The notes: generated from the sequence alone by a model not told the origin. A stretch of 64,000 nucleotides of DNA from Ectothiorhodospira haloalkaliphila ATCC 51935 (GCF_000633935.1 NZ_KK214998.1:324451-388450); one strand, 5' to 3'; shown: positions 38,566 to 47,737, counted from the stretch's first letter. Translations and numbers: made by a program.

Positions 38566-38847
38566 ATGTCGCAGACCAACCACCAGACCATGCGCTGCTG
38601 GGTATCAGGCCGTGTGCAGGGCGTGTTCTTTCGGGCGTCCACCCAGGGCAAGGCACGGGAGTTGGGACTGGATGGATATGCCATGAACCTGCCGGATGGG
38701 CGGGTTGAAGTGGTGGCCCGAGGCCCGGAAGCTGCGCTGGAGTCGCTCAGGCAATGGCTGCGCCAGGGACCACCCCAGGCGAGGGTGGACAGTCTCGACT
38801 GCGAGGCCTTTGCCGGGCCGGTGGAGTCGGGGTTTCACACCCGCTGA
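38566..38847 (+). CDS. acyP: Acylphosphatase
   Basis: Hydrolyses carboxyl-phosphate bonds such as those in 1,3-bisphosphoglycerate and carbamoyl phosphate. 93 residues from ATG 38566. Catalytic Arg and Asn are R23 (GRVQGVFFRAST) and N41 (MNLPDGRVEVVARG). Length and motifs are exactly family-typical. It is convergent with the HDOD gene, 19 bases away. Confidence 0.95.
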   Translation: MSQTNHQTMRCWVSGRVQGVFFRASTQGKARELGLDGYAMNLPDGRVEVVARGPEAALESLRQWLRQGPPQARVDSLDCEAFAGPVESGFHTR

Positions 38848-38866
38848 GGTGCTGGGCCATCCTGTC

Positions 38867-39748
38867 TCAGGCCCTGGCCCTGGGCAGGATGACGGTGAGG
38901 ATTTCCAGGAACTGGGGCGTGATCTCGTCCCAGATGTCGTCCGTGTCCTCTTCCTCCAATTTCAGTGTTGTCCAGATGCCTGGATCCACCAGGCACGCAT
39001 AGCCACCATATTCACTGAAACTGCCGTGCTCGGTGCGATTGCTCAGAGCATCGGCCAGGTGCACCACCGATACCTCCAGGCTGGCCTGGTGAGCGGCGCC
39101 AGGCCGATGATGCCGCCCCACCGCTTCCTGCAGGACCGGTGGCAGGCCCCAGATGCGCAGCAGCTCCCCGCCCACGTCTGCGTGATCGAATCCCAGGACC
39201 TCCCGCTCCTGCTCCGCCAGCACCTGTTCATTGCCCCGGGAGATCATCAGGGCCTCCCGCAACTCCTCGGGATAACGGCTGTACAGCACCAGGCTGCCCA
39301 CATCGTGCAGCAGGCCTGCCACGAACAGCCTCTCCGGATGCAGTACGTGGCAGCGTTGGGCCAGCGAGCGGGCCACCAGGGCAGTGAAGATGCTGTGACG
39401 CCAGAACACCGCCACATTGACCAGTTCGCAGGGCAGGCGCGAGAAAGTGTTCGTTGCGCTTACTGCCAGCGCCAGGTGATAAAGGGCGCGCGTGCCGATG
39501 ATGGATATGGCCCGGGAGACCGTATCAATCCGGTTGGGCAGGCCGTACATGGCCGAGTTGGCCAGGTGCAGCACCTGGGCGCTCAGGTTGGGATCCTGTG
39601 TCACAATGGCGGCAATGCTGTTGGCCGAAGAGTGGGGCGCCTCCAGCGCCTGGCGCAGCCGGATGATGATTTCCGGCGGGGATATCAGGTGCGACACGTC
39701 CTTCAACAGGTCGCCGAGATCGAACCGCTTGTCTGAAAGGTCGCCCAT
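38867..39748 (-). CDS. HDOD-domain protein
   Basis: 293 residues comprising mainly one HDOD domain, an HD-related output module found in bacterial signalling proteins. Marks: SPPEIIIRLRQALEAPHSSANSIAAIVTQDPNLSAQVLHLANSA near the N-terminus, GLLHDVGSLVLYSRYPE and GFDHADVGGELLRIWGLPPVLQEAVGRHH. The metal ligands of true HD phosphohydrolases are only partly kept, as usual for HDOD. It has its own promoter facing away from the DUF1631 gene. Signalling target unknown. Confidence 0.9.
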   Translation of the reverse strand: MGDLSDKRFDLGDLLKDVSHLISPPEIIIRLRQALEAPHSSANSIAAIVTQDPNLSAQVLHLANSAMYGLPNRIDTVSRAISIIGTRALYHLALAVSATNTFSRLPCELVNVAVFWRHSIFTALVARSLAQRCHVLHPERLFVAGLLHDVGSLVLYSRYPEELREALMISRGNEQVLAEQEREVLGFDHADVGGELLRIWGLPPVLQEAVGRHHRPGAAHQASLEVSVVHLADALSNRTEHGSFSEYGGYACLVDPGIWTTLKLEEEDTDDIWDEITPQFLEILTVILPRARA

Positions 39749-39798
39749 GCGCTTGATTGGTCTCGAAAAAATTTGAATTTTGTCGCGTTTCCCAAGCC

Positions 39799-39828
39799 TA
39801 ACTATGGACTATAAGACACTGAAGTCAA
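39799..39828 (-). promoter_or_regulatory. Predicted promoter of the HDOD gene
   Basis: On the minus strand TTGACT (39828-39823), 18 bases, TAGTTA (39804-39799). The predicted start is roughly 45 bases before ATG 39748. Confidence 0.5.
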
Positions 39829-39868
39829 CCGCGCCGGGAGCGGTTCCAAGCAACCCCAGGTTATCGCC

Positions 39869-42322
39869 ATGAACGAGAAAGCCGTACACAACGTGGTCGC
39901 GTTCAAGGCCCCAGGTCAATCAAAGGCGGGGGGGCGCATGCCTATTCAGATCCTGGGCCATTGCCGGAACCTGTCTACCCGTCACGTGGAACCACTGCTG
40001 CGGGAGATGCTGGATAACGCCGACGACGCCCTCTTCAAGCTGGCGGAGAAGGCCGAGGACAATCGCTCCCAGACGGCCTATTTCGACGCCATGCGGGAGT
40101 TGCGCCGGCAGCGCTCCACCATGGAGAGCGAGTACGCCACCCAGATGGCACGGGTCTTCGATCAATGCCTGCGCGCCAGGCCCGCAGCGTCGCGGTCCCC
40201 CACCGCCGAACCGGATGAGCTCAGTCTGGTGGACGATGAGGAACTGGAGGAAAACCTGGCCATCGATGGCATGGTGGGCAAGGCGCGGCGCCTGAACGAG
40301 CATGACCTGCACGCCATTGAGCGTCGTCTGGCTGCGGTGATGGAGCGATCCCGCTTGAGCGAGGAGGATAACCCGGTGGACCCCGTGGCGTTCTGTCGGG
40401 GGTTTCGGGATGCCATGCAGGTGCTGGATGTGGATATCCGCATCCGTCTGATCATCTTCAAGCTGTTTGATCAGTTCGTGGTCTCCCGCCTGGCTCCGTT
40501 GTACCACGAGATCAATCGCTACCTGGTGGAAATGCGCATCCTCCCGGACCTGCGACACGAGAGCCGGGAAGGACGGCCCGTTTCCGAGTCTCGCAGGGAT
40601 GCCCCGGAGGGCTTCGGGGACGAAGCGGAGATGGACTCGGGTGCCTATGGTGTCGACGGTGAGGATGATGAGGGCGATCTGGTGGCGCTGCTGCGGCATT
40701 GGGTAGGTCGTCGGGACGCGCAGGGGTCAATCCACCAGGGTGGACGCTCCGGGGGCATGGGTGCCGGTGTGCCCGGGGGAGGCTCCGGCACGGGCGGCGC
40801 CGCTTCGGGCCAGGGCAGGGCGGTCACGGCCGATATGGGGTCGGTGATCGCCGCCCTGTCCTCGCTGCCCTCCCGGGGGCAGATGGGCGTTGCAGGGGGT
40901 GGAGCTGCCGAACTCAAGGGTGCCGTGGTCGGTGCGTTGAACACCGGTGGAGATCAGGCCGTCGCCCTGAACGGCATGGACGAGTCGGCCATCGATATCG
41001 TCGCCATGCTGTTCGAATTCATCTTTGATGACCCGGCGCTGCCGGCTCCCATCAAGGAACTCATAGGCCGTCTGCAGATTCCCGTACTCAAGGTGGCCCT
41101 GCTGGACAAGGGCTTTTTCAGCCGCAAGCGCCACCCTGCCCGCCGCCTGCTCACGGAACTGTCCCGGGTGGGCGTGGGCTGGTCCGAGGCCGCCGATGAG
41201 GAGGAAGGCCTGCGGGTCAAGATCGAGTCCCTGGTGGAGCGCCTGCTGAATGACTTCGAGGACGATGTGGGTATCTTCGAGGAGGTTCTCGAGGATCTGC
41301 AGGATTTCTGTGCCCAGCAGGCCGAGCGGGCCGCCCAACGGGAGGAGCAGGCGGCCCTGGCCACCCAGGGTCGCGAGAATCTGCTGCTGGCCAGGGGCGT
41401 TGCGGACGAGGCCATCGAGCGGGTGATCGATGGACGTACCCTGCCCGAACCCATCGAGCATCTGTTGCGCCACACCTGGAAGGAATTGCTGGTGCTGATC
41501 TACCTCAGAAACGGTCAGCACAGCCAATTGTGGCAGAAGGCCTTGAACGTGGCCTCACTGCTGGTGTGGAGTCTCATCCCCAAGGAGCGGCAGGACGAAA
41601 GAGATCAACTCACGGGTCTGTTGCCCTCCTTGCTCAAGGCCCTCCAGGACGGTATGGCCCGCATGTCCCGGCCGCCGGAGGAACAGCAGGAAGTCATGGC
41701 CCTGCTGGCTCGGGAACACACGCGCATGGTGAAGACGCCGATGCCTGCCGGGGATGCCGCTGCGGTGGCGCCCGACCTGGAGGAGATGGCGGCGACACCC
41801 TCCACCCGCAAGCAGGCTGTCGACCCCGCGCCAACCAGCGGGGAGGCGAAGCCTGCCGCGGATCCGCTTCTTCAGTCACCGGCCCGCGAGACCCCGGCCG
41901 AGGGCGCGGCGGCGGATATCCATGATGGTCGTTCCTTCATGGCTCGCAAGGTAGCGGAAATCAACCAGCTGATCTCCGAAGGGCGCTTCAGCGTGCCGGG
42001 TCAGAGCACCCCGGAGGCGTCCGAAGGCGAGGGCGCTGGAGATGATTCCGTGGAGGATCTGCATCTGATGACCGCCCGGGAACTGGCCGAGGGTACCTGG
42101 CTGGAACTGTTGGATGCGGAGAACCAGCCCGAGCGGATCAAGTTGTCCTGGAAAAGCCTCATCAGCGGCAAGTACTTCTTTGTGAATCGTCAGGGTCTGA
42201 AGGTCCGTGAGATGACTTCCCACGCCCTGGCCGCCGAGTTCCGCGCCGGTCGGGCGCGAATCATCGAGGATGTACCGGTCTTCGATCGGGCCATCGAGAC
42301 CCTCCTGTCCAGCCTGAAATAG
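39869..42322 (+). CDS. DUF1631 family protein
   Basis: 817 residues. The N-terminus (ILGHCRNLSTRHVEPLLREMLDNADDALFKLAEKA) and the C-terminus (WLELLDAENQPERIKLSWKSLISGKYFFVNRQGLKVREMT) are the marks of DUF1631. The tail resembles a PilZ-like beta barrel, but the RxxxR...D/NxSxxG binding motif is not visible. The middle has low-complexity Gly-rich (about 285-320) and acidic segments. No signal peptide or membrane helix, so cytoplasmic. It is divergent from the HDOD gene, a pairing that suggests signalling, but the function is unknown. Confidence 0.88.
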   Translation: MNEKAVHNVVAFKAPGQSKAGGRMPIQILGHCRNLSTRHVEPLLREMLDNADDALFKLAEKAEDNRSQTAYFDAMRELRRQRSTMESEYATQMARVFDQCLRARPAASRSPTAEPDELSLVDDEELEENLAIDGMVGKARRLNEHDLHAIERRLAAVMERSRLSEEDNPVDPVAFCRGFRDAMQVLDVDIRIRLIIFKLFDQFVVSRLAPLYHEINRYLVEMRILPDLRHESREGRPVSESRRDAPEGFGDEAEMDSGAYGVDGEDDEGDLVALLRHWVGRRDAQGSIHQGGRSGGMGAGVPGGGSGTGGAASGQGRAVTADMGSVIAALSSLPSRGQMGVAGGGAAELKGAVVGALNTGGDQAVALNGMDESAIDIVAMLFEFIFDDPALPAPIKELIGRLQIPVLKVALLDKGFFSRKRHPARRLLTELSRVGVGWSEAADEEEGLRVKIESLVERLLNDFEDDVGIFEEVLEDLQDFCAQQAERAAQREEQAALATQGRENLLLARGVADEAIERVIDGRTLPEPIEHLLRHTWKELLVLIYLRNGQHSQLWQKALNVASLLVWSLIPKERQDERDQLTGLLPSLLKALQDGMARMSRPPEEQQEVMALLAREHTRMVKTPMPAGDAAAVAPDLEEMAATPSTRKQAVDPAPTSGEAKPAADPLLQSPARETPAEGAAADIHDGRSFMARKVAEINQLISEGRFSVPGQSTPEASEGEGAGDDSVEDLHLMTARELAEGTWLELLDAENQPERIKLSWKSLISGKYFFVNRQGLKVREMTSHALAAEFRAGRARIIEDVPVFDRAIETLLSSLK

Positions 42323-42354
42323 GGGTGCTCGGGCGGCGCCCCTAGCCACCTATG

Positions 42355-42364
42355 ACAAATTTGT
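42355..42364 (+). promoter_or_regulatory. AT-rich palindrome upstream of the ABC transporter operon
   Basis: ACAAATTTGT is a perfect 10-base palindrome followed by GGTTTTATTAG, 54 bases before the GTG of the binding-protein gene. AT-rich against the local GC level; a possible operator or promoter part, but no clear -35/-10 pair. Confidence 0.3.
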
Positions 42365-42418
42365 GGTTTTATTAGCGGGTTTTTCCATCTGGCCACCCCC
42401 CACAGACTGGAGTACCCG

Positions 42419-43579
42419 GTGAACAAGAAGAGCTTGCTGCGCGGCATGGCCGCTGTCACGACCCTCCTTGCCCTGGCCCTTGCCGGGCCCGCCCCGGCCT
42501 CCGAAGATCCGATACGCATCGGCGCCTTCGTCTCCGCCACCGGTCCCGCATCCTTCCTGGGTGACCCGGAACTCAAGACCCTGGAGATGTATGTGGAGCG
42601 CATCAATGAGGCGGGCGGGGTGCTGGGTCGGCCTCTGCAACTCATCCATTATGATGATGGTGGCAGTGCCTCCGAGGCCCGCAACTTCGCCAATCGTCTG
42701 CTCCGCCGCGATCGCGTGGACGTGCTCATCGGCGGCAGTACCACCGGCACCACCATGGCCGCCGTGCCCCTGGCCGAGCGGGCCCGCACACCGATGATTT
42801 CCATGGCCGGCGCCCTCACCATTGTCGAACCCGTGCGTCCCTGGGTGTTCAAGACCCCGCAGTCGGATCGCATGGCGGCGGAGCGTGTCCTGAGCGACAT
42901 GCAGGCGCGCGGCATCACGCGCATCGGCCTGATCTCCGGCACCGACGGGTTTGGTCGTTCCGGTCGGGAACAGACCCTGGAAGTGGTGGAACAGTTCGGG
43001 ATCCAGGTGGTGGCGGATCAGACCTACGGCCCCCAGGATACGGACATGACTTCACAGCTCACCCGTATCCGCAACACCGAGGGCGTTGAGGCGGTATTCA
43101 ATTTCGGTTTTGGTCAGGGTCCGGCCATTGTCACGCGCAACTATGCCCACCTGGGCATTGATCTGCCTTTGTACCAGTCCCACGGCGTGGCCTCCGACCG
43201 CTTCCTGGATCTGGCCGGACCGGCCGCCGAAGGGGTGCGCCTGCCTGCCTCCGCGCTTCTGGTGCCTGATGCATTGCCGGATGACGACCCGCAGAAGCCG
43301 GTGGTGCAGGGTTACAAGGAGGCCTACGAGGAGCGCTGGAATACTTCCGTGTCCACCTTTGGCGGTTACGCCTACGATGCCCTGCACCTGGCCGTTCACG
43401 CCATCGAGCAGGCGGGCAGTACCGACCCCGCGGCCATTCGCGAAGCCCTGGAATCGATCCAGGATTTCGTCGGAGTGACCGGTGTCTTCAACATGACGCC
43501 GGAGGATCACAACGGTCTTGAGCCGGAATCCTTCCGTTTGCTGGAGGTTCGCGATGGTCGCTGGGCGTTGATCGACTGA
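42419..43579 (+). CDS. HAAT-type ABC transporter periplasmic binding protein
   Basis: 386 residues with a signal peptide (LLRGMAAVTTLLALALAGPAPAS) and a type-I periplasmic binding fold of the Leu/Ile/Val-binding class. Marks: IRIGAFVSATGPASFLGDPELKTLEMYVERIN, VDVLIGGSTTGTTMAAVPLAE, VFKTPQSDRMAAERV. Start GTG 42419. It leads an operon encoding two permeases and two ATPases. The ligand cannot be told: this class also binds urea, amides, aromatic acids and others. Confidence 0.92.
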   Translation: MNKKSLLRGMAAVTTLLALALAGPAPASEDPIRIGAFVSATGPASFLGDPELKTLEMYVERINEAGGVLGRPLQLIHYDDGGSASEARNFANRLLRRDRVDVLIGGSTTGTTMAAVPLAERARTPMISMAGALTIVEPVRPWVFKTPQSDRMAAERVLSDMQARGITRIGLISGTDGFGRSGREQTLEVVEQFGIQVVADQTYGPQDTDMTSQLTRIRNTEGVEAVFNFGFGQGPAIVTRNYAHLGIDLPLYQSHGVASDRFLDLAGPAAEGVRLPASALLVPDALPDDDPQKPVVQGYKEAYEERWNTSVSTFGGYAYDALHLAVHAIEQAGSTDPAAIREALESIQDFVGVTGVFNMTPEDHNGLEPESFRLLEVRDGRWALID

Positions 43580-43666
43580 ACCCCGTGTCCCTCAGTGCAT
43601 GGGCGCCCGGGTGACTCCTGACCCGGGTGTTCCATATGACCCTTGTTAGCCTGCCTCGAGTCCCGC

Positions 43667-44542
43667 ATGTTTGCCGAGTTCCTACAGTACCTGTTCGCTG
43701 GCGTCACCACCGGTGCCATCTATGCCCTGGTGGCCCTGGGGTTCACCCTGGTGTACAACGCCAGCCATGTGATCAACTTTGCCCAGGGCGAGTTCATCAT
43801 GATCGGTGGCATGGCCACCCTGGCCTTCATGGCCATGGGGCTGCCCATGCCTCTGGCCATTGCCATGGCGATCCTCCTGGCGGCGGTGCTGGGCGCGCTC
43901 CTGCATCGGCTCGCCATCGCCACGGCCCGGCAGGCGGATGTGGTCACCCTGATCATCATCACCATCGGTGCTGCCATCTTCCTCAGGGGCATCGCCCAGG
44001 TGATCTGGGGCAAGGAGTACCATGCCCTGCCTTCCTTCAGTGAGCGGGCATCCATCGAGGTGATGGGGGCGGTGATGTACACCCAGAGCCTGTGGGTGCT
44101 GGGCATTGCCACCGTCCTGGTGCTGGTGCTGGCCCTGTTCTTCAAGCGCACCTTGCTGGGCAAGGCCATCCTGGCCACCTGCATGAACAAGCAGGCCGCC
44201 CGTCTCATGGGGGTGCGCATCCAGTTTGTGGTGATGCTGGCCTTCACCCTGGCGGCCATTCTTGGCGCCGTGGCCGGCGCGGTGGCCGCGCCCATCACGC
44301 TGACCTCCTACGACATTGGCATCATGCTGGGCCTCAAGGGGTTCGTGGCCGCGGCCATCGGCGGGTTGGGCAGCGGCGTGGGTGCCGTGGTGGGCGGTCT
44401 GCTGCTGGGTATTGCCGAGGCCATGACCGCCGGTTACATCTCCTCCGATTACAAGGACGCGGTGGCCTTTTTGCTCATCCTGGTGATCCTGCTGTTCATG
44501 CCCCGTGGACTGTTCGGTAGCCGTGTGGCGGAGCGGGTGTGA
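43667..44542 (+). CDS. livH: HAAT ABC transporter permease, LivH type
   Basis: 291 residues from ATG 43667, about eight membrane helices. Typical LivH features: YLFAGVTTGAIYALVALGFTLVYNASHVINFAQGEFIMIGG at the N-terminus and GLKGFVAAAIGGLGSGVGAVVGGLLLGIAEA near the C-terminus (coupling region). Shares the operon with the binding protein 87 bases upstream and overlaps livM by the TGATG stop/start region. The gene name reflects family, not proven substrate. Confidence 0.92.
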   Translation: MFAEFLQYLFAGVTTGAIYALVALGFTLVYNASHVINFAQGEFIMIGGMATLAFMAMGLPMPLAIAMAILLAAVLGALLHRLAIATARQADVVTLIIITIGAAIFLRGIAQVIWGKEYHALPSFSERASIEVMGAVMYTQSLWVLGIATVLVLVLALFFKRTLLGKAILATCMNKQAARLMGVRIQFVVMLAFTLAAILGAVAGAVAAPITLTSYDIGIMLGLKGFVAAAIGGLGSGVGAVVGGLLLGIAEAMTAGYISSDYKDAVAFLLILVILLFMPRGLFGSRVAERV

Positions 44543-45555
44543 TGCGTTTGTCCATGCCTTCTAAGATGCCGGGTCTGCCGGTGCTGGTGCTTGTCCTGCT
44601 GCTGGTGCCCATCATTCTGAACGACGAGTTCTATCTGGATATCGCCACCCAGATGGCCCTGATCGCGGCCACCGTGGTGGGGCTCAACCTTTTGGTGGGC
44701 TATGCAGGACAGGTGAGTCTGGGGCACGCGGCCTTCTTTGCCATGGGGGCCTACGGCAGTGCCATTCTCACGGGTACCTACGGCTGGACGCCGGTGCCGG
44801 CCCTGCTGTGCGCGGCCTTGCTGGTGGCCACCCTGGCCTGGCTGGTGGGGCGCCCCATCCTGCGCCTGAAGGGGCATTATCTATCCATGGCCACCCTGGG
44901 CCTGGGCATCATCATCGCCATCGTCATCAACAACGAGGGCTGGCTCACCGGAGGGCCCGATGGGATTCCGGTTCAACCCCTGTCGCTGATGGGCTTTGAA
45001 CTGAGCATCTTCGATGAATACCACCTCTTCGGGCTGGTCATCTCGGGTACCCATGCCTGGTATGCCCTGGCTGGGGTCCTGCTCGTGCTGGCGGTGTGGA
45101 TTGCGCAGAATCTGATCGACTCCCCCATCGGCCGGGCCCTGCGCGCAGTGCATGGCTCCGAGGTGGCGGCCCGCACCGTGGGGGTGGATACCAGTCACTA
45201 CAAGCTGCTGATCTTCGTGATCTCGGCGGTGTATGCCAGCGTCATGGGGAGTTTTTTCGCCCACTACACCGGCTTCATCACACCGCAGCTGGCCACCTTC
45301 GAACACTCCATCGAGCTGATCACCATGGTGGTGCTGGGGGGGATGGGGTCCACCTATGGGGTGATCATCGGGGCCGTCCTGCTATTGCTGCTGCCCCAGT
45401 TGCTTACCGACTTTCACGAGTACGAGATGATGATGTTCGGCCTCATCCTGATGCTCACCATGATCTTCATGCCCAAGGGTTTGCTGCCCACCCTGAGCGC
45501 CCTGGTAAAACGTCATTGGCCGGCGGGTGTCCGGTCGTCGGGTCCGGAGGGGTGA
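44542..45555 (+). CDS. livM: HAAT ABC transporter permease, LivM type
   Basis: 337 residues, multi-pass membrane protein. Marks: NLLVGYAGQVSLGHAAFFAMGAYG, GRPILRLKGHYLSMATLGLG and MVVLGGMGSTYGVIIGAVLLLLLPQLL. Start at ATG 44542, overlapping the livH stop by one base; a GTG one codon upstream is possible. A Gly-Gly-rich stop region GGAGGGG lies between its end and livG. Partner of LivH in the transmembrane channel. Confidence 0.92.
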   Translation: MRLSMPSKMPGLPVLVLVLLLVPIILNDEFYLDIATQMALIAATVVGLNLLVGYAGQVSLGHAAFFAMGAYGSAILTGTYGWTPVPALLCAALLVATLAWLVGRPILRLKGHYLSMATLGLGIIIAIVINNEGWLTGGPDGIPVQPLSLMGFELSIFDEYHLFGLVISGTHAWYALAGVLLVLAVWIAQNLIDSPIGRALRAVHGSEVAARTVGVDTSHYKLLIFVISAVYASVMGSFFAHYTGFITPQLATFEHSIELITMVVLGGMGSTYGVIIGAVLLLLLPQLLTDFHEYEMMMFGLILMLTMIFMPKGLLPTLSALVKRHWPAGVRSSGPEG

Positions 45556-45559
45556 GCGC

Positions 45560-46378
45560 ATGAATGCCGTATTGTCACAGAATGCGTCCGCCGAGCCTGA
45601 TGCGGGCAACGTCAGGCGTGCCGGTGCAGATCTGGCGGTGCTATCTTTGAGCAAGGCCTTCGGCGGCGTGCATGCGGTGGAGGACCTTAGCTTTCATATT
45701 CGTGCCGGCACCATCCATTCCGTGATCGGCCCCAACGGGGCAGGCAAGACCACCCTGTTCAATCTGATCACCGGTCTTTACCAACCGGATCAGGGGGAGG
45801 TGCTGCTCAACGGACAATCGGTACAGGGCATGCCCCCTGAGCGCCTGGCCCGGCTCGGCATGTCCCGCACCTTTCAGAACCTGCAAATCTGCATGAATAT
45901 GTCTGCGGTGGAAAATGTCATGCTGGGCCGGCATCTTCACCTCAAGCGCAACTTTCTCGCCGCCTTGCTGCGCTGGCCCTCCCTGCGGCGCAGCGAGCGG
46001 GCCTGCCGGGAGCAGGCGCGGGAGTTGCTGTGCTTCGTGGGTTGCGAGGCTTACCTGGAGGCAGAGGCCTCGGCCATGCCTTATGGTGCCCTCAAGCGCC
46101 TGGAGATCGCCCGGGCACTGGCCACGGAGCCGGGCATCCTGCTGCTGGATGAGCCGGCAGCGGGCCTGAACAGCGCCGAAACCGCCGCCCTGGAGCGCCT
46201 GATCCAGCGCGTTGCCGATCAGGGGGTGACCGTGGTGCTGGTGGAGCATGACATGAAGCTGGTCATGGCTGTCTCCGATCAGGTGCTGGTGCTGGATTAC
46301 GGCCGCAAGCTGGCAGAGGGGACGCCGCAGGAAGTACGCCACAATCCCGATGTCATTGCCGCCTACCTGGGGGGGTGA
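45560..46378 (+). CDS. livG: HAAT ABC transporter ATPase, LivG type
   Basis: 272 residues from ATG 45560, preceded by GGAGGGGTGAGCGC. Walker A GPNGAGKTT, Q-loop SRTFQNLQIC, LivG-type signature MPYGALKRLEIARALA and Walker B ILLLDEPAAGLN, D/H-loop VLVEHDMKLVM. An N-terminal stretch of about 28 residues before the ABC domain is longer than usual for LivG. First of two ATPases in the operon; the second carries a hemerythrin domain. Confidence 0.94.
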   Translation: MNAVLSQNASAEPDAGNVRRAGADLAVLSLSKAFGGVHAVEDLSFHIRAGTIHSVIGPNGAGKTTLFNLITGLYQPDQGEVLLNGQSVQGMPPERLARLGMSRTFQNLQICMNMSAVENVMLGRHLHLKRNFLAALLRWPSLRRSERACREQARELLCFVGCEAYLEAEASAMPYGALKRLEIARALATEPGILLLDEPAAGLNSAETAALERLIQRVADQGVTVVLVEHDMKLVMAVSDQVLVLDYGRKLAEGTPQEVRHNPDVIAAYLGG

Positions 46379-46383
46379 GGGCC

Positions 46384-47730
46384 ATGAACGAGCCGAACAA
46401 GACCGCCAGTCAGCGAGCCACGGGCACGATCTCCGAGGAGCACCTGAACCTGTGGCGCATCATCCTGCTGCTGGAACGCCTGCAACAGGACATGGATCAG
46501 CAGGGCACCGAGCCGGACGAGGTGCTGATCAATGCCATCCTGGATTATTTCGAGCATTACTCGGAGCGGGTGCAGAGCCGTCCCAACGAGATCCTGCTTT
46601 TCGAGCGCCTGCGGGCCCGGGCGGGTGGGGGTTTCGAGGAGCTGGATGAGCTGGAGGCGGATTATCTGACGGCCCACGACGCCCTGCAGCACCTGCGCGT
46701 GCTGCTGCACCGCTGTGTGGAGCACTGGCCCGAGGGGCGCGATGAGCTGTGTGCGGCCCTGGACCGATTCAGTCATACCCTGCGCCGGCACATCCTGCTG
46801 GAAGAGCAGATCCTCATACCCCAGGCCCTGAAGGTGCTCAACGAGGCGGACTGGACGGCCATCGCCGAGGCCCGGGACCAGTACAATGATCCCCTGTTCG
46901 GTGAGCGGGTGCGGGAGGAGTTCCGCGACCTGCGCCACTGCATCATCAACCTGGCGCCGGAGCACGTGGGGGGGCTGGGGATCAGTCATCCCACCCGCCT
47001 GGAGGCTCCACCGGATCGCCACGAGATGCTGGCCATCCAGGGTCTGGTGTCCTCCTATGGGCGCATCCAGGTGCTGCACGAAGTGGACCTGACCATCCGG
47101 CGTGGTGAGATTGTCTCCCTGGTGGGGGCCAATGGCGCTGGCAAGAGCACCCTGCTGATGACCCTTTCCGGGCTGCAGCCGGTGGACGCCGGGCGCATGA
47201 CCTACGAGGGGGAGGATCTGCGCCGCTGGCCTTCACACCGCCGCGTGGCGCAGGGCATCGTCCAGGTCCCGGAGGGCCGGCAGGTCTTTCGTGACATGAC
47301 GGTGCACGACAACCTGCTCATGGGGGCCTACACCCGCGGGCATGGCAAGGAGGTGGATCAGGATCTGGAACGGGTGTACGGGCGCTTTCCCATCCTGCGC
47401 CAGAAGCAGCGTCAACTGGCGGGCACGCTTTCCGGTGGTCAGCAGCAAATGCTGGTAATTGGTCGCGCCCTCATGGCCCGGCCTCGACTGCTGTTGCTGG
47501 ATGAGCCCAGCATGGGGCTGGCGCCGCTGGTGGTGGAGGAGATCTTCGATATCATCCGGGAACTCAACCAGGAGGGGATCACCATCTTCCTGGTGGAGCA
47601 GAACGCCGCCCAGGCGTTGTCGGTGTCCCATCGGGGCTATGTGCTGGAGGCAGGGAAGGTGGTCCTGGAAGGGCGGGGTGAGGAGTTGCTGGAGAACGAA
47701 CAGGTGAGGGCAGCCTACCTGGGGATCTGA
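46384..47730 (+). CDS. Fusion of a hemerythrin-like HHE domain with a LivF-type ABC ATPase
   Basis: 448 residues from ATG 46384. Residues about 15-165 form a four-helix hemerythrin-like (HHE cation-binding) domain with the expected ligand set: H20 in EEHLNLW, H58 and E69 in FEHYSERVQSRPNEILLFE, H98 in AHDALQHL, and H131, H136, E140/E141 in FSHTLRRHILLEEQILIPQ. After a linker of about 50 residues, a complete LivF ATPase runs from about 215: Walker A GANGAGKST (K254), signature LSGGQQQM (about 349), Walker B LLLLDEP (about 373) and FLVEQNAAQAL. LivF is normally about 235 residues, so the N-terminal half is an addition. It is the last gene of the operon, 5 bases after livG. Inference: O2, NO or redox sensing controls transport. 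Confidence 0.93.
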   Translation: MNEPNKTASQRATGTISEEHLNLWRIILLLERLQQDMDQQGTEPDEVLINAILDYFEHYSERVQSRPNEILLFERLRARAGGGFEELDELEADYLTAHDALQHLRVLLHRCVEHWPEGRDELCAALDRFSHTLRRHILLEEQILIPQALKVLNEADWTAIAEARDQYNDPLFGERVREEFRDLRHCIINLAPEHVGGLGISHPTRLEAPPDRHEMLAIQGLVSSYGRIQVLHEVDLTIRRGEIVSLVGANGAGKSTLLMTLSGLQPVDAGRMTYEGEDLRRWPSHRRVAQGIVQVPEGRQVFRDMTVHDNLLMGAYTRGHGKEVDQDLERVYGRFPILRQKQRQLAGTLSGGQQQMLVIGRALMARPRLLLLDEPSMGLAPLVVEEIFDIIRELNQEGITIFLVEQNAAQALSVSHRGYVLEAGKVVLEGRGEELLENEQVRAAYLGI

Positions 47731-47737
47731 CGCCCGT

